Assembly (NCBI RefSeq): GCF_001418015.1
Contig: NZ_LIQG01000023.1
Coordinates: forward strand, 1-64,000
Direction: 5' to 3'
Length of the DNA stretch: 64,000 nucleotides
Source: Lacinutrix mariniflava
GTDB lineage: Bacteria; Bacteroidota; Bacteroidia; Flavobacteriales; Flavobacteriaceae
In this document: positions 1-10,447 of the stretch, piece by piece
Layout of the letters: every line of letters begins with the position of its first letter
Position numbering within the stretch: the stretch's first letter is position 1
Position numbers and translations under genes: made by a program
Notes under the pieces: generated by a model
What the model saw: only the letters and a program-made list of their open reading frames with translations
The model's database searches: none
Told to the model about the DNA's origin: nothing

Positions 1-3000
1 ATCGGCTAATGTTTCGTAATAAGTAACAATCCAACTTACGTTGGCTACGCCTGTGATTTCGATATCTTCAACCGTTAAATCGAAGAATGTAAAGCCATCA
101 TTAGCTTCCATGTAATTGGCATCTAAATCGTCACATTGTGTTAAGATGTTATCGTAGTTGGTATCGATTACTGGTGGAAACTCTACACGAATAACAAAAC
201 TTCCCGTTGTTACACAGCCATTGGCAACGCTTACTAAACGAATGTAAATAGTCTGCGGATTAGAAACATTAGTATAGTTACTGGTGTTTACTATTGGGTT
301 GTTTCCTGAGTCTGCTAAGGCTTGTGTAGTGTGGTAGCTTAGTGTGAAATCTGCTGCTGTTTGTCCTGCTGTAAAAATTTGTGGTGTAATTACGGCATCA
401 AAATCAAATTGATTAATACCATCGTTATCATCGTCACAAATAATATAATCGGCGATAGCTATTGGTACTACTGGTGAAGGTAATACTTCTAAGTCTAAAG
501 TTACGATTGTACTACAAAGTGTTAAATCGTTAGTGACTACCACATAAACTGTTTGTAGGTCTTCTACAATATTCGCATAAGGACTTGCTAATGGGTTAGT
601 TCCACTCATAGCATCAGCTTGTGTTTCGTAATATTGAGTGCTTACGTTTGGCTCTCCGTTTTCGATAATTGTAGATTGACTCTCTAAATCGAACATATCA
701 AAGAAACCATCGTTATCATCATCACAGGCTACTAATGGCATTGGTGAAACTATTGGTGATGGTAATGGGTTTACTCTTAAATCTAAAGTGATTGTACTTA
801 CACAACCTGTAACATTATTAGTTGCTCTTACGTAAACTGTTTGTGCATTACTTGTATTTGAGTATGGACTAAAAATTTCTACAGCGCCGTCGTTTGAATC
901 TGCTCCTGCTTGTGTGCTAAAATAAGTTAAAGTGATACCTGTTTGTCCGTCTAGTATTTCTGCATTAGCATCTTCTAAGTTAAAGGCTTCTACTTCGTCG
1001 CCTGGATTATTAACATCACATAAATTTAGTGCTGTTGGCTGTACTAATACTGGTAATGGATTTACTATTAAATCTAAAGCCACCGTTTTGTAACAACCTG
1101 TAGCATTATCTTCTACACGTACCCAAATGGTTTGTGCATCTACAGTTGTGTTTACATAAGCGTTTGGCGTTGCTATTGCATTGATTGGCGCTTCGGCATT
1201 AGCCTCTGACGTGTAATATGTAATAGTATATAATGTAGAATCTAAATCGTTAGTTGCATCTGCATCTAATAAGTTTAGGATCTCTGGTTCTTTTGTTGGT
1301 AGATTAAAACTTGCAAAACCGTCTGCATTGTCATCACAAACTTCTAACGGTGTTAATACTGCCGCTGTTGTTATTTGTGGTGTTGGGTTGACAGTAAGTA
1401 TTAAGTCTACAAATGTTGCACAATCTGTTGCTATTGTAGAACTTTCTACACGTATATAAATAGTTTGTGTGTTTACTACAATGTTGTTGTACGGACTTGC
1501 TAAAGCGTTGACATTATTATCGGCATCCGCCATAGTTTCATGGTAAGTTACTGTAAGTCCTGGTGCACCTCCTGTGATTTCTGCTTCGGTATCCGATAGC
1601 ATGAACTCTCCAAAGCCATCACTGTCTGGATCGCAATACTCTAAATCGGCCGGTGTGAAAGCCACTGGTGCTTGTTCTACTACTAAATCTAACGAAGTTG
1701 TATCGTAACAACCTGTGTTTGTGTCTTGCACACCTACATAAATAGTTTGCATGTTTGGTACAACGTTAGTATATGGACTCACTAATGGGTTTACTTGTCC
1801 ATCAGCATCGGCTTGTGTGAAATAATACGTTACAGCGTATGCTGGATTACCACCTGAAATTTCGTTGTTTTTTAGGGTTAAATCTATTTCTGTTATTCCA
1901 TCTGGTGTACCATCGTCACAAACTTCTAATGGTGTAGGATCGATTATGGTTGGTAGTGGGTTAATTACAACTGTATTTGAATCAGTTAAAACACTAGTAC
2001 AAGTTGTTGTTGGATTATTTATAGACTCTAAGGTCATCGTTTGATCTGCAGTGGGAGCTACTATTGTAATAACAGATTCTCCTGCTGCATCAAGCGTTGT
2101 TTGTAAAGTTCCTCCTCCATTTATATTATAATCTACAATATCACCTGTTGTTCCTATGATAGTAAATATAGCATCTTCTCCTGGACAAACACTTGTATTA
2201 CTTGTTAATACTAATGTTGGATTAGCATTAACCATAACTGTTGCCGTATCTGTTAAATCACTAGAACATGTACTTACAGGGTTTGCTACTGATACCAATG
2301 TTATTTCTTGATTAATAACTGCTCCTATTACTGTCACGACTCCCTCTCCTGCAGCATCAATAGTTACCTGCTCTGTTGCACCTCCGTTAATATTGTAATC
2401 TACAACATCTCCAGAAGTTCCACTGATAGTGAAAATAGCATCCGACCCTGAACAAATATCCGTATTAGTAGTTACTCCCGTTATCACAGGACTTGCAACT
2501 ATTGTTACAGTTTCTGCATCAGTTAAAACACTTGAACATAGTGTAGTTGGATTACTTACTAAGCTTAATAATATTTCTTGATCCATTGTTACTCCTGAAA
2601 TAGTAACAACTCCCTCTCCTGTAGCATCTATTACTATTTGTTGAACAGCACCTCCATTAATTGTATAATCTACAATATCTCCTGAATCTCCTGTTATTGT
2701 AAATACTGCATCATCCCCTAAACATGTAGTTGTATTACTTGTTAATACAACTGTAGGACTTGGATTTAAAGTTACTTGTGCAGTACCCGAAAGAACAGAA
2801 CTACAAGTAGAAGAAGCATCAGACACAGATTCTAAAGTTAATGTTTGAGTTCCAGTAATTCCTGTTATTGTTATCACAGATTCTCCTGCGGCATCTAGAG
2901 TGGTTTGTAAACTTCCTCCTCCATTTATATTATAATCAACAATATGCGATGCCATACCTGTTATAGTAAAAACAGCATCATCGCCAGAACAAACTGAATC

Positions 3001-4446
3001 ACTTACAGCTGAAACATCTGCTGTAACATCTGCTTGAAAACTAATAATTATATCATCTTGTGCGCTACATGGATCTCCAAAAACAGCATCCGTACCGTCT
3101 GCCAATAAAGTATATGTACCAGAATCACTAACTGTTATAGTAGAACTTGTTTCTCCTGCAATAGTAACACCATCTAATTGCCATTCGAAAGTATTAAATG
3201 TACCGTTATAGTTAGGTGAAATTGTAAAAGCATCACCAGAACAAATTGTTTGATCAGGTCCTAAGTCTGCCTGACAAATAATATCGCAATTAGTATCTAT
3301 AGATCCTGGATTTGGAACCATATTAATATAACCCGCACCACCATTATAATTAGTTACTAAAAGCATGTAATATGAATTTGGAGTTGCGTTTGTAACTAAA
3401 ATTTGTTCAGTTGCAGATCCAGAGAAACTACAATCCACCTGAGTTGAAGCGTTTAAATTAGTTGCTCCACATTGAGGCTCTGTAAATGGTCCCCAAATAA
3501 TAAAGTCAACATCAATTCCTGATCCTGAACCATTTTCACCTGTATTTTGTGTAAGTTCAAAATCTAAATCACCTGCAACATCTCCTGTTTGCAAAAAGTA
3601 CCAAATTGGGTTAGGTTGCGAGCCCAAACAACCATAATCCATTCCTGCTTCTGCTGAAGTGCCTCCTGCCGGAGAAGGAACATTAACAATATCCGAACAC
3701 ATAGGCTGTGCTGCAATACAAACATCTGGCGTTAAAATATTTAAAAGTATCGTATCGGTATCTGCACAATCTAGAGTATTATCATCATCTACAGTAAAAG
3801 TAACAGTATAATCTCCCGCAATACCATAAGCATGCGTGACACTCAATCCTGTTTCAGTAGGAGAACCATCTCCAAAATCCCAAGTATAAGTAGCACTAGA
3901 GTCATCACCAGAAAACGTACCACTACCATTAAAAGTAACTACATCACCAGGTAAAACAGCTATAACACCTCCTGTCGCCACTGGATCTGTACTATCTATA
4001 GAAGCGACAATATCTTGACAAGGCAAAACACATTCTATACTAGCCTCCCAACCAGTTGTGCTTATTCCTGCATCACTTACAAAAGCAATTGTTAAACACC
4101 CAGAAGTATTACTCGTTGAAGTTACAACGGTACCTGGCGTGTTAAGTGCACCACCTCCAGAATAAGTTCCTATAACCGGTGCTGTAATATCGTTTCCATC
4201 ATAAATAGTCATGATATCTAATCCCATTTGGGTACTAAAGGCTGAAAAATTTAAAATAACAGCCTCTCCAGCTACTGGAGAGCAAATAGTAACAACAAAA
4301 TCTTCATTATTACCATAATTACTGGCACCTCCTGAATCTAAAAAGGAACCTGAACATTGACTAAATGTTCCGTTTTGCATTAAAACATCTTGCGCAAAAC
4401 AGTGCATTGAAATAAAAATAGTTAAAAGTGTAATAATATGTTTCAT
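1..4446 (-). CDS. Large secreted modular adhesin-like protein, N-terminal 1482 residues (C-terminus outside window)
   Basis: The reading frame opens at the ATG at 4446 and stays open to the window edge without a stop. Residues 1-18 form a signal peptide ending CFA-QD. A CUB-like domain follows (about 27-137, with an IYDGND turn), then a PKD domain (about 141-236, motif WDFGDGSP), a region seen in many T9SS cargo proteins (about 240-390), and an Ig-like domain (about 392-465). Next come four repeats of roughly 90 residues (about 470-830; each has C.GDDAVFTI.G and VDYNINGG) and at least seven repeats of roughly 100 residues that open with CDDDNDG-type acidic motifs and contain YYETQADA and SPY.N. 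Such proteins in Flavobacteriaceae normally end in a type B T9SS sorting domain, which would lie beyond position 1; this is inferred. It is probably surface-attached or released, with an adhesive role, but no enzyme domain is visible. It lies 10 bp after a small exported protein gene and is probably co-transcribed with it. Confidence 0.9.
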   Translation of the reverse strand, partial: MKHIITLLTIFISMHCFAQDVLMQNGTFSQCSGSFLDSGGASNYGNNEDFVVTICSPVAGEAVILNFSAFSTQMGLDIMTIYDGNDITAPVIGTYSGGGALNTPGTVVTSTSNTSGCLTIAFVSDAGISTTGWEASIECVLPCQDIVASIDSTDPVATGGVIAVLPGDVVTFNGSGTFSGDDSSATYTWDFGDGSPTETGLSVTHAYGIAGDYTVTFTVDDDNTLDCADTDTILLNILTPDVCIAAQPMCSDIVNVPSPAGGTSAEAGMDYGCLGSQPNPIWYFLQTGDVAGDLDFELTQNTGENGSGSGIDVDFIIWGPFTEPQCGATNLNASTQVDCSFSGSATEQILVTNATPNSYYMLLVTNYNGGAGYINMVPNPGSIDTNCDIICQADLGPDQTICSGDAFTISPNYNGTFNTFEWQLDGVTIAGETSSTITVSDSGTYTLLADGTDAVFGDPCSAQDDIIISFQADVTADVSAVSDSVCSGDDAVFTITGMASHIVDYNINGGGSLQTTLDAAGESVITITGITGTQTLTLESVSDASSTCSSVLSGTAQVTLNPSPTVVLTSNTTTCLGDDAVFTITGDSGDIVDYTINGGAVQQIVIDATGEGVVTISGVTMDQEILLSLVSNPTTLCSSVLTDAETVTIVASPVITGVTTNTDICSGSDAIFTISGTSGDVVDYNINGGATEQVTIDAAGEGVVTVIGAVINQEITLVSVANPVSTCSSDLTDTATVMVNANPTLVLTSNTSVCPGEDAIFTIIGTTGDIVDYNINGGGTLQTTLDAAGESVITIVAPTADQTMTLESINNPTTTCTSVLTDSNTVVINPLPTIIDPTPLEVCDDGTPDGITEIDLTLKNNEISGGNPAYAVTYYFTQADADGQVNPLVSPYTNVVPNMQTIYVGVQDTNTGCYDTTSLDLVVEQAPVAFTPADLEYCDPDSDGFGEFMLSDTEAEITGGAPGLTVTYHETMADADNNVNALASPYNNIVVNTQTIYIRVESSTIATDCATFVDLILTVNPTPQITTAAVLTPLEVCDDNADGFASFNLPTKEPEILNLLDADATNDLDSTLYTITYYTSEANAEAPINAIATPNAYVNTTVDAQTIWVRVEDNATGCYKTVALDLIVNPLPVLVQPTALNLCDVNNPGDEVEAFNLEDANAEILDGQTGITLTYFSTQAGADSNDGAVEIFSPYSNTSNAQTVYVRATNNVTGCVSTITLDLRVNPLPSPIVSPMPLVACDDDNDGFFDMFDLESQSTIIENGEPNVSTQYYETQADAMSGTNPLASPYANIVEDLQTVYVVVTNDLTLCSTIVTLDLEVLPSPVVPIAIADYIICDDDNDGINQFDFDAVITPQIFTAGQTAADFTLSYHTTQALADSGNNPIVNTSNYTNVSNPQTIYIRLVSVANGCVTTGSFVIRVEFPPVIDTNYDNILTQCDDLDANYMEANDGFTFFDLTVEDIEITGVANVSWIVTYYETLAD

Positions 4447-4456
4447 AATGCTATTG

Positions 4457-4924
4457 TTATTTTCTGAATTGAGATGTGATTTCTATTACATAGTCTGTAT
4501 TATCAATGATATACATGTAAGTACCTTTAGAAAAAAATTCCATTTTATATTTTAAAGGATTAAAACCTTCAATGCTACTAAATTTACTTATCTCCTGAGT
4601 AGCAAAATCGCTTGCTAGAGGAATTTTAGATAACAGCATCCCTTTTTTTGCTTTAGAATTAGATTCAACTTTAACAATACTTATTCTATTTCTAATTAAG
4701 TGTTTTAAACTTTTCAAAAAATCCGGATTATTATAAACTAATTCAGTTACTTTATCACCAAAAACAGCATCTATAAACTGCTTCTCATCTTGTGTTAACT
4801 TAGCCTCTACGTTTTTAGCGTTAGCATATTCTACTTCTGCTTTTTCAGCCCAATCTGACTGAGCCATTGCACTATTTGTAATCATAAAAAACATACAACT
4901 AAAAAGGGTAATAATAGTTCTCAT
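4457..4924 (-). CDS. Small exported protein of unknown function
   Basis: A 155-residue protein with a clear signal peptide (about residues 1-21, ending SAMA-QS). The mature part is charged and has no cysteines. I do not recognise a domain. It ends 10 bp before the start of the giant adhesin-like gene on the same strand, so the two probably form one transcript; a helper role such as folding or export of the large protein is possible but only inferred from position. The ATG at 4924 is chosen because the signal peptide begins there. It is divergent from folE across a 282-bp AT-rich spacer in which I see no other gene. Confidence 0.75.
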   Translation of the reverse strand: MRTIITLFSCMFFMITNSAMAQSDWAEKAEVEYANAKNVEAKLTQDEKQFIDAVFGDKVTELVYNNPDFLKSLKHLIRNRISIVKVESNSKAKKGMLLSKIPLASDFATQEISKFSSIEGFNPLKYKMEFFSKGTYMYIIDNTDYVIEITSQFRK

Positions 4925-5206
4925 ACTTTATATATAAATTTGGATTTTTAAATAAGTTGTGAAAATTAAGAAAATTTTAATAAAACAACTGTTAATAATG
5001 AGAGTTTTTTGCCCTCATAACATATAACAACCAAAATATAAAAACTCCTACCTTATTGCTCTCATTTTTTTATTACTTATCTTTGCTGACCTAATATTTA
5101 TGGGAATATTTATCCCTTTTTTTTCAATATTAAAATGCTGAAAGTATAGCGTATTTTTTACGACTATTTTTCAATATATTTATGACTATAGTTAGAATTT
5201 GAACAC

Positions 5207-5884
5207 ATGAAAATTGAGAATACTACAAACACAGACGACGAATTAGGAGAAAACCACGTTGGAACTTCTTCTGATACACCAATGACTGCTGATGCTTTTA
5301 AGCTTTCAGACAAAGAAAAAATAGACATAATACAAGGCGATGTTCGTCATATTATGCAAACGCTAGGCTTAGACCTAACAGACGATAGTTTAAGCGGCAC
5401 ACCTAAGCGTGTTGCTAAAATGTTTGTTAATGAAATTTTTGGAGGTTTAGATCCAGAAAAAAAACCAACAGCTTCTGTTTTCGATAATAAATATAAGTAT
5501 GGAGAAATGCTTGTAGAAAAAAACATTACTGTTTACTCTACGTGCGAGCACCACTTACTACCAATAGTAGGAAGAGCACATATTGCTTATATTTCTAACG
5601 GAACTGTTGTTGGCTTATCTAAAATGAATCGTATTGTAGATTATTTCTCAAAACGACCTCAAGTACAAGAACGCCTAACTATTCAGGTTGTTAAAGAGCT
5701 TCAAAAAGTATTAAACACAGACGATGTTGCGTGTGTTATTGATGCTAAACATTTATGCGTAAACTCTCGTGGTATTCGTGATATAGAAAGTAGCACAGTA
5801 ACTTCAGAATTTGGTGGACAGTTTCAAAATAAAGAAACAAAACGCGAATTCTTAGATTACATTAAATTAGATACTAAATTCTAA
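5207..5884 (+). CDS. folE: GTP cyclohydrolase I
   Basis: Converts GTP to 7,8-dihydroneopterin triphosphate, the first step of tetrahydrofolate synthesis, in the cytoplasm. The 225-residue protein carries the type IA zinc-site motif STCEHH (Cys113, His116) and a second zinc cysteine in KHLC (Cys184). SRGIRD and the C-terminal TSEFGGQF stretch also fit the family. The first 30 residues are a polar extension seen in flavobacterial FolE. The ATG at 5207 follows a TTTG-containing AT-rich stretch by 5 nt, so the mRNA leader may be very short. cysS follows 138 bp downstream on the same strand. Confidence 0.97.
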   Translation: MKIENTTNTDDELGENHVGTSSDTPMTADAFKLSDKEKIDIIQGDVRHIMQTLGLDLTDDSLSGTPKRVAKMFVNEIFGGLDPEKKPTASVFDNKYKYGEMLVEKNITVYSTCEHHLLPIVGRAHIAYISNGTVVGLSKMNRIVDYFSKRPQVQERLTIQVVKELQKVLNTDDVACVIDAKHLCVNSRGIRDIESSTVTSEFGGQFQNKETKREFLDYIKLDTKF

Positions 5885-6022
5885 TAAGTAAAAAAATTAG
5901 AATTTATTTCTGAAGAAAACTATAAAACTATTAGATTAGATGTTAAATCTATAACTAATAAATTAACGCGTTAGAAAGGCTCTGTTTTAAACCAGAATAT
6001 TTTCAGCTTTATATTATAAAAC

Positions 6023-7504
6023 ATGCAACTGTACAAAAATCAACACATAAAAGTCTATAATTCTTTAACCGGAAAAAAAGAATCTTTCAAGCCTATTACA
6101 GAAGGTTACGTTGGTATGTATGTTTGTGGCCCAACAGTTTATAGTAATGTCCATTTAGGAAACGTAAGAACATTTATGTCTTTCGATATGGTGTTTCGTT
6201 ACCTTAAACATTTAGGCTATAAAGTACGCTATGTTCGAAACATTACAGATGCTGGACATTTAGAAAACGATGCAGACGTTGGTGAGGATAAAATTACTAA
6301 AAAAGCGCGTTTAGAAGAAATTGAACCTATGGAAATTGTACAGCGTTATACTGTAGACTTTCATAATGTGTTAAATCAATTTAATTTCTTACCACCAAGT
6401 ATAGAGCCAACTGCAACTGGCCATATTATTGAACAGATAGAACTTATTAGCACTATTATAGATAATGGTTTTGGTTACGAAGTAAATGGCTCTGTCTATT
6501 TCGATGTTCATAAATATAACGAGACTAATAATTATGGTATTTTAAGCAAACGTAAGCTTGAAGATTTAATCCATAATACACGTGCACTCGATGGGCAAAG
6601 TGATAAAAAAAATCCTCAAGATTTTGCACTTTGGAAAAAAGCTGAAGAAACACATATTATGCGTTGGCCATCTCCTTGGAGTGATGGTTTCCCAGGTTGG
6701 CACTTAGAATGTACAGCAATGAGTACAAAGTACTTAGGCGAACAATTCGATATTCATGGTGGTGGAATGGACTTAAAGTTCCCGCATCACGAATGTGAAA
6801 TTGCACAAAACCAAGCTGCAAAAGGAAAATCGCCAGTAAACTACTGGATGCATGCCAACATGCTAGAACTTAATGGTGCTCGTATGAGTAAATCTACAGG
6901 TAATTACATTAATCCTGCCGAATTACTTTCTGGTAAAAACGATATTTTATCTAAAGCATACAACCCAAATGTAGTAAGATTTTTCATGATGCAATCTGCT
7001 TACAGAAGTGTTTTAGATCTAACAGACAATGGTTTGCTGGCAAGCGAAAAAGGATTTAATCGCCTAATGAATGCTGTCGATGATTTAGATAATTTAAAAG
7101 CATCAAGCACATCTTCTTTTGATGTTAAAGCATGGGAGCAAGCGTGTTACAACGCAATGAACGACGATTTCAATACACCAATTTTAATCGCTAATTTATT
7201 TGAAGCCGTAAACCATATCAATGGCATAAAAGAAGGCAATACAACCATTACTGCCGATGACTTAGAAACCTTTAAAAACGCAATACACACTTTTGTATTC
7301 GAATTATTAGGTTTAAATAACGCAAAAGATTCTGCCGAAGGACCCAATAAACTTTCTGGAGCTGTCGAGTTATTAATAAAATTAAGACAAGAAGCAAGAG
7401 CTAATAAAGACTTTTCTTTGTCCGATAAAATTCGTGATGAACTAGCCGAAGTTGGCATAACATTAAACGACAGTAGAGAAGGCACCACGTTTTCAACAAA
7501 CTAA
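6023..7504 (+). CDS. cysS: Cysteinyl-tRNA synthetase
   Basis: Class I aminoacyl-tRNA synthetase that charges tRNA-Cys; 493 residues, the usual length. The HIGH signature appears as HLGN (44-47) just after the zinc cysteine in YVCGPTVY (Cys35). The second ATP signature KMSKS appears as RMSKS (about 287-291). The zinc-ligand region [10 protein letters not shown] and the HHECEIAQ stretch are present, as is the C-terminal helical tRNA-binding part. It lies between folE and yidD on the plus strand. Long antisense open frames inside it have no support. Confidence 0.98.
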   Translation: MQLYKNQHIKVYNSLTGKKESFKPITEGYVGMYVCGPTVYSNVHLGNVRTFMSFDMVFRYLKHLGYKVRYVRNITDAGHLENDADVGEDKITKKARLEEIEPMEIVQRYTVDFHNVLNQFNFLPPSIEPTATGHIIEQIELISTIIDNGFGYEVNGSVYFDVHKYNETNNYGILSKRKLEDLIHNTRALDGQSDKKNPQDFALWKKAEETHIMRWPSPWSDGFPGWHLECTAMSTKYLGEQFDIHGGGMDLKFPHHECEIAQNQAAKGKSPVNYWMHANMLELNGARMSKSTGNYINPAELLSGKNDILSKAYNPNVVRFFMMQSAYRSVLDLTDNGLLASEKGFNRLMNAVDDLDNLKASSTSSFDVKAWEQACYNAMNDDFNTPILIANLFEAVNHINGIKEGNTTITADDLETFKNAIHTFVFELLGLNNAKDSAEGPNKLSGAVELLIKLRQEARANKDFSLSDKIRDELAEVGITLNDSREGTTFSTN

Positions 7505-7548
7505 GTCCATATAAGACCGCTAATTATAATTTGCATTGCGCAATAGTC

Positions 7549-7770
7549 ATGAAAAAACTATTAATTGCACCTTTTTTATTTATAATAAAAGTATATCAAA
7601 CTTTTATATCTCCATTTACACCAGCCACGTGTAGATACCAGCCAACCTGCTCAAGCTACACTAAAGAAGCACTAGAAAAACATGGCTTTTTAAAAGGCAT
7701 GAAATTAAGTATAAAACGTATATTTAGTTGTCATCCCTGGGGAGGAAAAGGTTATGATCCAGTGCCATAA
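7549..7770 (+). CDS. yidD: Membrane protein insertion efficiency factor YidD
   Basis: A 73-residue YidD-family protein that assists insertion of inner-membrane proteins with YidC. Visible family marks are the N-terminal amphipathic or hydrophobic stretch ([16 protein letters not shown]), the cysteine motif [15 protein letters not shown], and the C-terminal [13 protein letters not shown] start it at the ATG at 7549 rather than an upstream in-frame TTG (7531), because the usual family N-terminus begins MKKLLI. It lies 44 bp after cysS; a REP-like repeat follows its stop codon. Confidence 0.93.
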   Translation: MKKLLIAPFLFIIKVYQTFISPFTPATCRYQPTCSSYTKEALEKHGFLKGMKLSIKRIFSCHPWGGKGYDPVP

Positions 7771-7778
7771 TATTTTTT

Positions 7779-7915
7779 TGGGCGTTTCTTTTACTCCTTT
7801 CAAAAAGTTAAAAAACTTATTAAAAAGAGCAAAAGTCAGGCTCTCAAGGCTCGCTTTTTTTTCGGAAATAAAAAAAAGAGCTCAAACAAACCTTTCCATC
7901 CTTAACGCAGACACC
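7779..7915 (+). repeat. REP-like intergenic repeat, copy A
   Basis: The intergenic stretch after yidD contains blocks TTGGGCGTTTC, GTCAGGCTCTC, GAGCTC and TCCATCCTTAACGC in order. The same blocks occur in the same order on the minus strand at 12631-12724. The outer edges (GGGCGTT and TTAACGC) are roughly inverted. Similar GGGCGTT...TAACGC elements are, from memory, dispersed through Bacteroidota genomes. It may also act as a transcription terminator for cysS-yidD. No gene is seen between 7771 and 8019. Confidence 0.65.
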
Positions 7916-8019
7916 TAAGACTACTTCTTAAAATAAACACAGCGGTTTTGTTAATGATTTGTGATATACTAAAATAAATACATCATAAATACTATATTTA
8001 CAATCATAAAAAATAATCT

Positions 8020-8955
8020 ATGTATTTATTAGAATTCAACTGGAATCCTATAACTGGAATTGACATTATCGGGAATTTCAAAATTCATTTTTACAGTCTA
8101 ATGTGGGTCTCTGCATTTATTGTAGGCTGGCATATAATGAAACGCATTTTTAATAGAGAAAATGTAAAGATAGAATATCTTGACCCTCTATTTATCTATA
8201 CCGTTTTAGCGACCATGTTAGGCGCACGTTTAGGTCATGTTATTTTCTATCAACCAGAATTATTTTCGCAAGACTTTTTTAGCGTTTTCCTACCATTTCA
8301 CTTTAACCCAAGATTTGAGTTTTCAGGCTTTTCAGGATTAGCAAGTCATGGTGCGGCAATAGGAATTATTGTTGCTATGTATTTATACCGTAGAAAATAC
8401 AAGTACAAATCACTAATGTGGATATTAGACCGCATTGTAATACCCGTAGCTTCAGGAGCCATATTTATTCGCTTTGGAAACTTTATTAATTCTGAAATAG
8501 TAGGTAAATTATCTGGAGACTTTCCGTTAGGTGTACGTTTTATTCAAGAAGAATATACTAAAGGCGAAATTGTAAGACTAACAGGTATAGCAGATTACAA
8601 AGAAGCCTACCAAGCGGTTTCTAACAACCCTAAATTTATAAGCTTATTAGAAGCAGTACCTTACAGACACCCAGCACAAATGTATGAGTCGTTTTGCTAC
8701 ATCTTTGTGTTTTTAATTCTATTATATTTTTATTTAAAAACAGAAAAAAACAACCAACCAGGTTTCTTGTTTGGGTTGTTTTTAGTGCTACTTTGGACGG
8801 TTCGTTTCTTTGTAGAATTTGTAAAAATTGCACAAGTAGATGGCAGAGACGATTACATTTGGTTCATGAATACAGGACAAGTGCTTAGTATTCCTTTTAT
8901 ATTAATTGGAATATACTTTATGTTCTTTTACAAACAAAAATCTACTTACAACTAA
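8020..8955 (+). CDS. lgt: Phosphatidylglycerol-prolipoprotein diacylglyceryl transferase
   Basis: Inner-membrane enzyme that transfers a diacylglyceryl group to the lipobox cysteine of prolipoproteins. The 311-residue protein has about seven hydrophobic segments. The Lgt signature is present as RFGNFINSE (151-159), the glycine-rich SGFSGLASHGAAIG stretch carries the conserved His region, and RHPAQMYES and RFFVEFVK complete the family pattern. Its stop codon overlaps the ATG of the next gene (TAATG), and that next gene encodes a lipoprotein, a likely Lgt substrate. Confidence 0.97.
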   Translation: MYLLEFNWNPITGIDIIGNFKIHFYSLMWVSAFIVGWHIMKRIFNRENVKIEYLDPLFIYTVLATMLGARLGHVIFYQPELFSQDFFSVFLPFHFNPRFEFSGFSGLASHGAAIGIIVAMYLYRRKYKYKSLMWILDRIVIPVASGAIFIRFGNFINSEIVGKLSGDFPLGVRFIQEEYTKGEIVRLTGIADYKEAYQAVSNNPKFISLLEAVPYRHPAQMYESFCYIFVFLILLYFYLKTEKNNQPGFLFGLFLVLLWTVRFFVEFVKIAQVDGRDDYIWFMNTGQVLSIPFILIGIYFMFFYKQKSTYN

Positions 8956-9452
8956 TGAAACTATTTAAAACAGCATTCCTATTATTAAGCTTTAGTTTAA
9001 CTATTGTGGCTTGTAAAAGCGAACCAAAATCTATTACTACACCAGAAGTTACTTTTACAAAAGAAGGAGAGCTTACATTATATAAAAGTACGGTAGACAC
9101 TATTATTACAAAACTAAGCATTGAAATTGCACAAACACCTTTTGAAATTGAAACCGGTTTAATGTATCGCGAATCGATGAAAAAAAACCAAGGTATGTTG
9201 TTTGTTTTTAACGAAATTAGAGAACGTAACTTTTACATGAAAAACACACGTTTTCCTCTTGATCTTATCTTTTTAGACCACAATAAAAAAATAGTAAGCT
9301 TTCAAGAAAACGCACAACCTTTTAACGAAGCTTCTCTTCCATCTAATGCACTAGCACAATTTGTATTAGAGGTTAATGCTGGTTTAGCCGAAGAATGGCT
9401 GCTTGAAGTTGGTGACAAAATGGACTACTTTGTTTATAAGATTGAAGAGTAA
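8955..9452 (+). CDS. DUF192 family lipoprotein
   Basis: A 165-residue lipoprotein: hydrophobic signal followed by the lipobox IVAC with Cys20. Residues about 55-160 match DUF192 (conserved TGLMYRESM, GMLFVF and NFYMKNTRFPLDLIFLD blocks). The function of DUF192 proteins is not settled. The gene overlaps both neighbours by TAATG junctions, so it is translationally coupled inside the lgt operon. Confidence 0.88.
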   Translation: MKLFKTAFLLLSFSLTIVACKSEPKSITTPEVTFTKEGELTLYKSTVDTIITKLSIEIAQTPFEIETGLMYRESMKKNQGMLFVFNEIRERNFYMKNTRFPLDLIFLDHNKKIVSFQENAQPFNEASLPSNALAQFVLEVNAGLAEEWLLEVGDKMDYFVYKIEE

Positions 9453-10309
9453 TGAAACATAAAGTTATAGAAATAGAACAATCTAATGCTCATTCTATTT
9501 TTACGACTAAATTTACATCTGAAATTTCCAATGCCAAAAGCATAGTTATCTCATCTGCAACTGGTGTTTTACAATCTTATTACTCCAAATTTGCAGAGCA
9601 CTTTTGTGCTTTAGGTTTTACGGTTTACACTTTTGATTATTCTGGCATTGGCTTATCTCATGGTAAAACCGTAAAAAACAACACTTCTAATTTATACGAT
9701 TGGGCTTCTAATCAAGCGTCGGTTTTAAGCTTTGCAAAAACAGAAAATCCCGAACATAAGATTACACTAATTACACATAGTATTGGTGGACAACTTATTG
9801 CTTTTAATAAAAATATTAAGATCGTAGACTCGATTATTACTGTAGCATCACAGTCTGGTTACTGGAATATATTTGATGGTCTTGAGAAAGTGAAAATGTT
9901 CTTATTTTGGAATGCTGTTATTCCTATTGCAACCTCTATCTATGGTTATTTTCCTGCTAGAAAATTAAAGCTCTTCGAAAACATTCCAAAAAAGGTTGCT
10001 TACCAATGGCGAAATTGGGGAAATAAAAAAGATTACTTTTTAAGTCAAGCTAAAAAGGGAGATTTATATCTAGAGTCGGTTACTTGTCCTGTTCTAGTTT
10101 TAAGCTTTCCTAATGATCGTTTTGCACCAAAGAAAACTGTAGACTGGTTAGCTAATATTTTTACTAATGCAAAAGTAGATAGACAACATATAGAACCAAA
10201 AGCTTTAAATATTCCTGACATTGGACATTTTGGATTTTTTAGAGAGCGTTTTGATACATCGCTTTGGAAGATGACAGAAAGCTGGATTGAAGAGAAACCA
10301 ATAAGCTAA
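9452..10309 (+). CDS. Alpha/beta hydrolase
   Basis: A 285-residue cytoplasmic alpha/beta hydrolase; no signal peptide is seen. The nucleophile elbow is THSIGGQ with Ser110. FDYSGIGLSHG precedes it (oxyanion and lid region), DRFAP in the second half is the probable acid loop, and the final histidine lies in IPDIGHFGFF. The substrate is unknown; the family includes esterases and lipases. The start overlaps the stop of the DUF192 gene (TAATG), making it the last gene of the lgt operon. Confidence 0.85.
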   Translation: MKHKVIEIEQSNAHSIFTTKFTSEISNAKSIVISSATGVLQSYYSKFAEHFCALGFTVYTFDYSGIGLSHGKTVKNNTSNLYDWASNQASVLSFAKTENPEHKITLITHSIGGQLIAFNKNIKIVDSIITVASQSGYWNIFDGLEKVKMFLFWNAVIPIATSIYGYFPARKLKLFENIPKKVAYQWRNWGNKKDYFLSQAKKGDLYLESVTCPVLVLSFPNDRFAPKKTVDWLANIFTNAKVDRQHIEPKALNIPDIGHFGFFRERFDTSLWKMTESWIEEKPIS

Positions 10310-10447
10310 ACACAATAAAAATTATAGTATTAAAATGTTGATAAAAAAACACCAATATTGTCACTCAATATTGAAGTTCTTTTAGCTTTACTTTCTTTCT
10401 CAACAACTTGACTTTGTCAAAAAAATAGCCGAGCTTAGCTTATCGTC

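Noticed and set aside
7147-7488. Minus-strand open frame within cysS
   Set aside because: Antisense to the C-terminal domain of a clear cysteinyl-tRNA synthetase; composition is that of a shadow frame.
8636-8888. Small open frames overlapping lgt on both strands
   Set aside because: They overlap conserved Lgt coding sequence and have no independent support.
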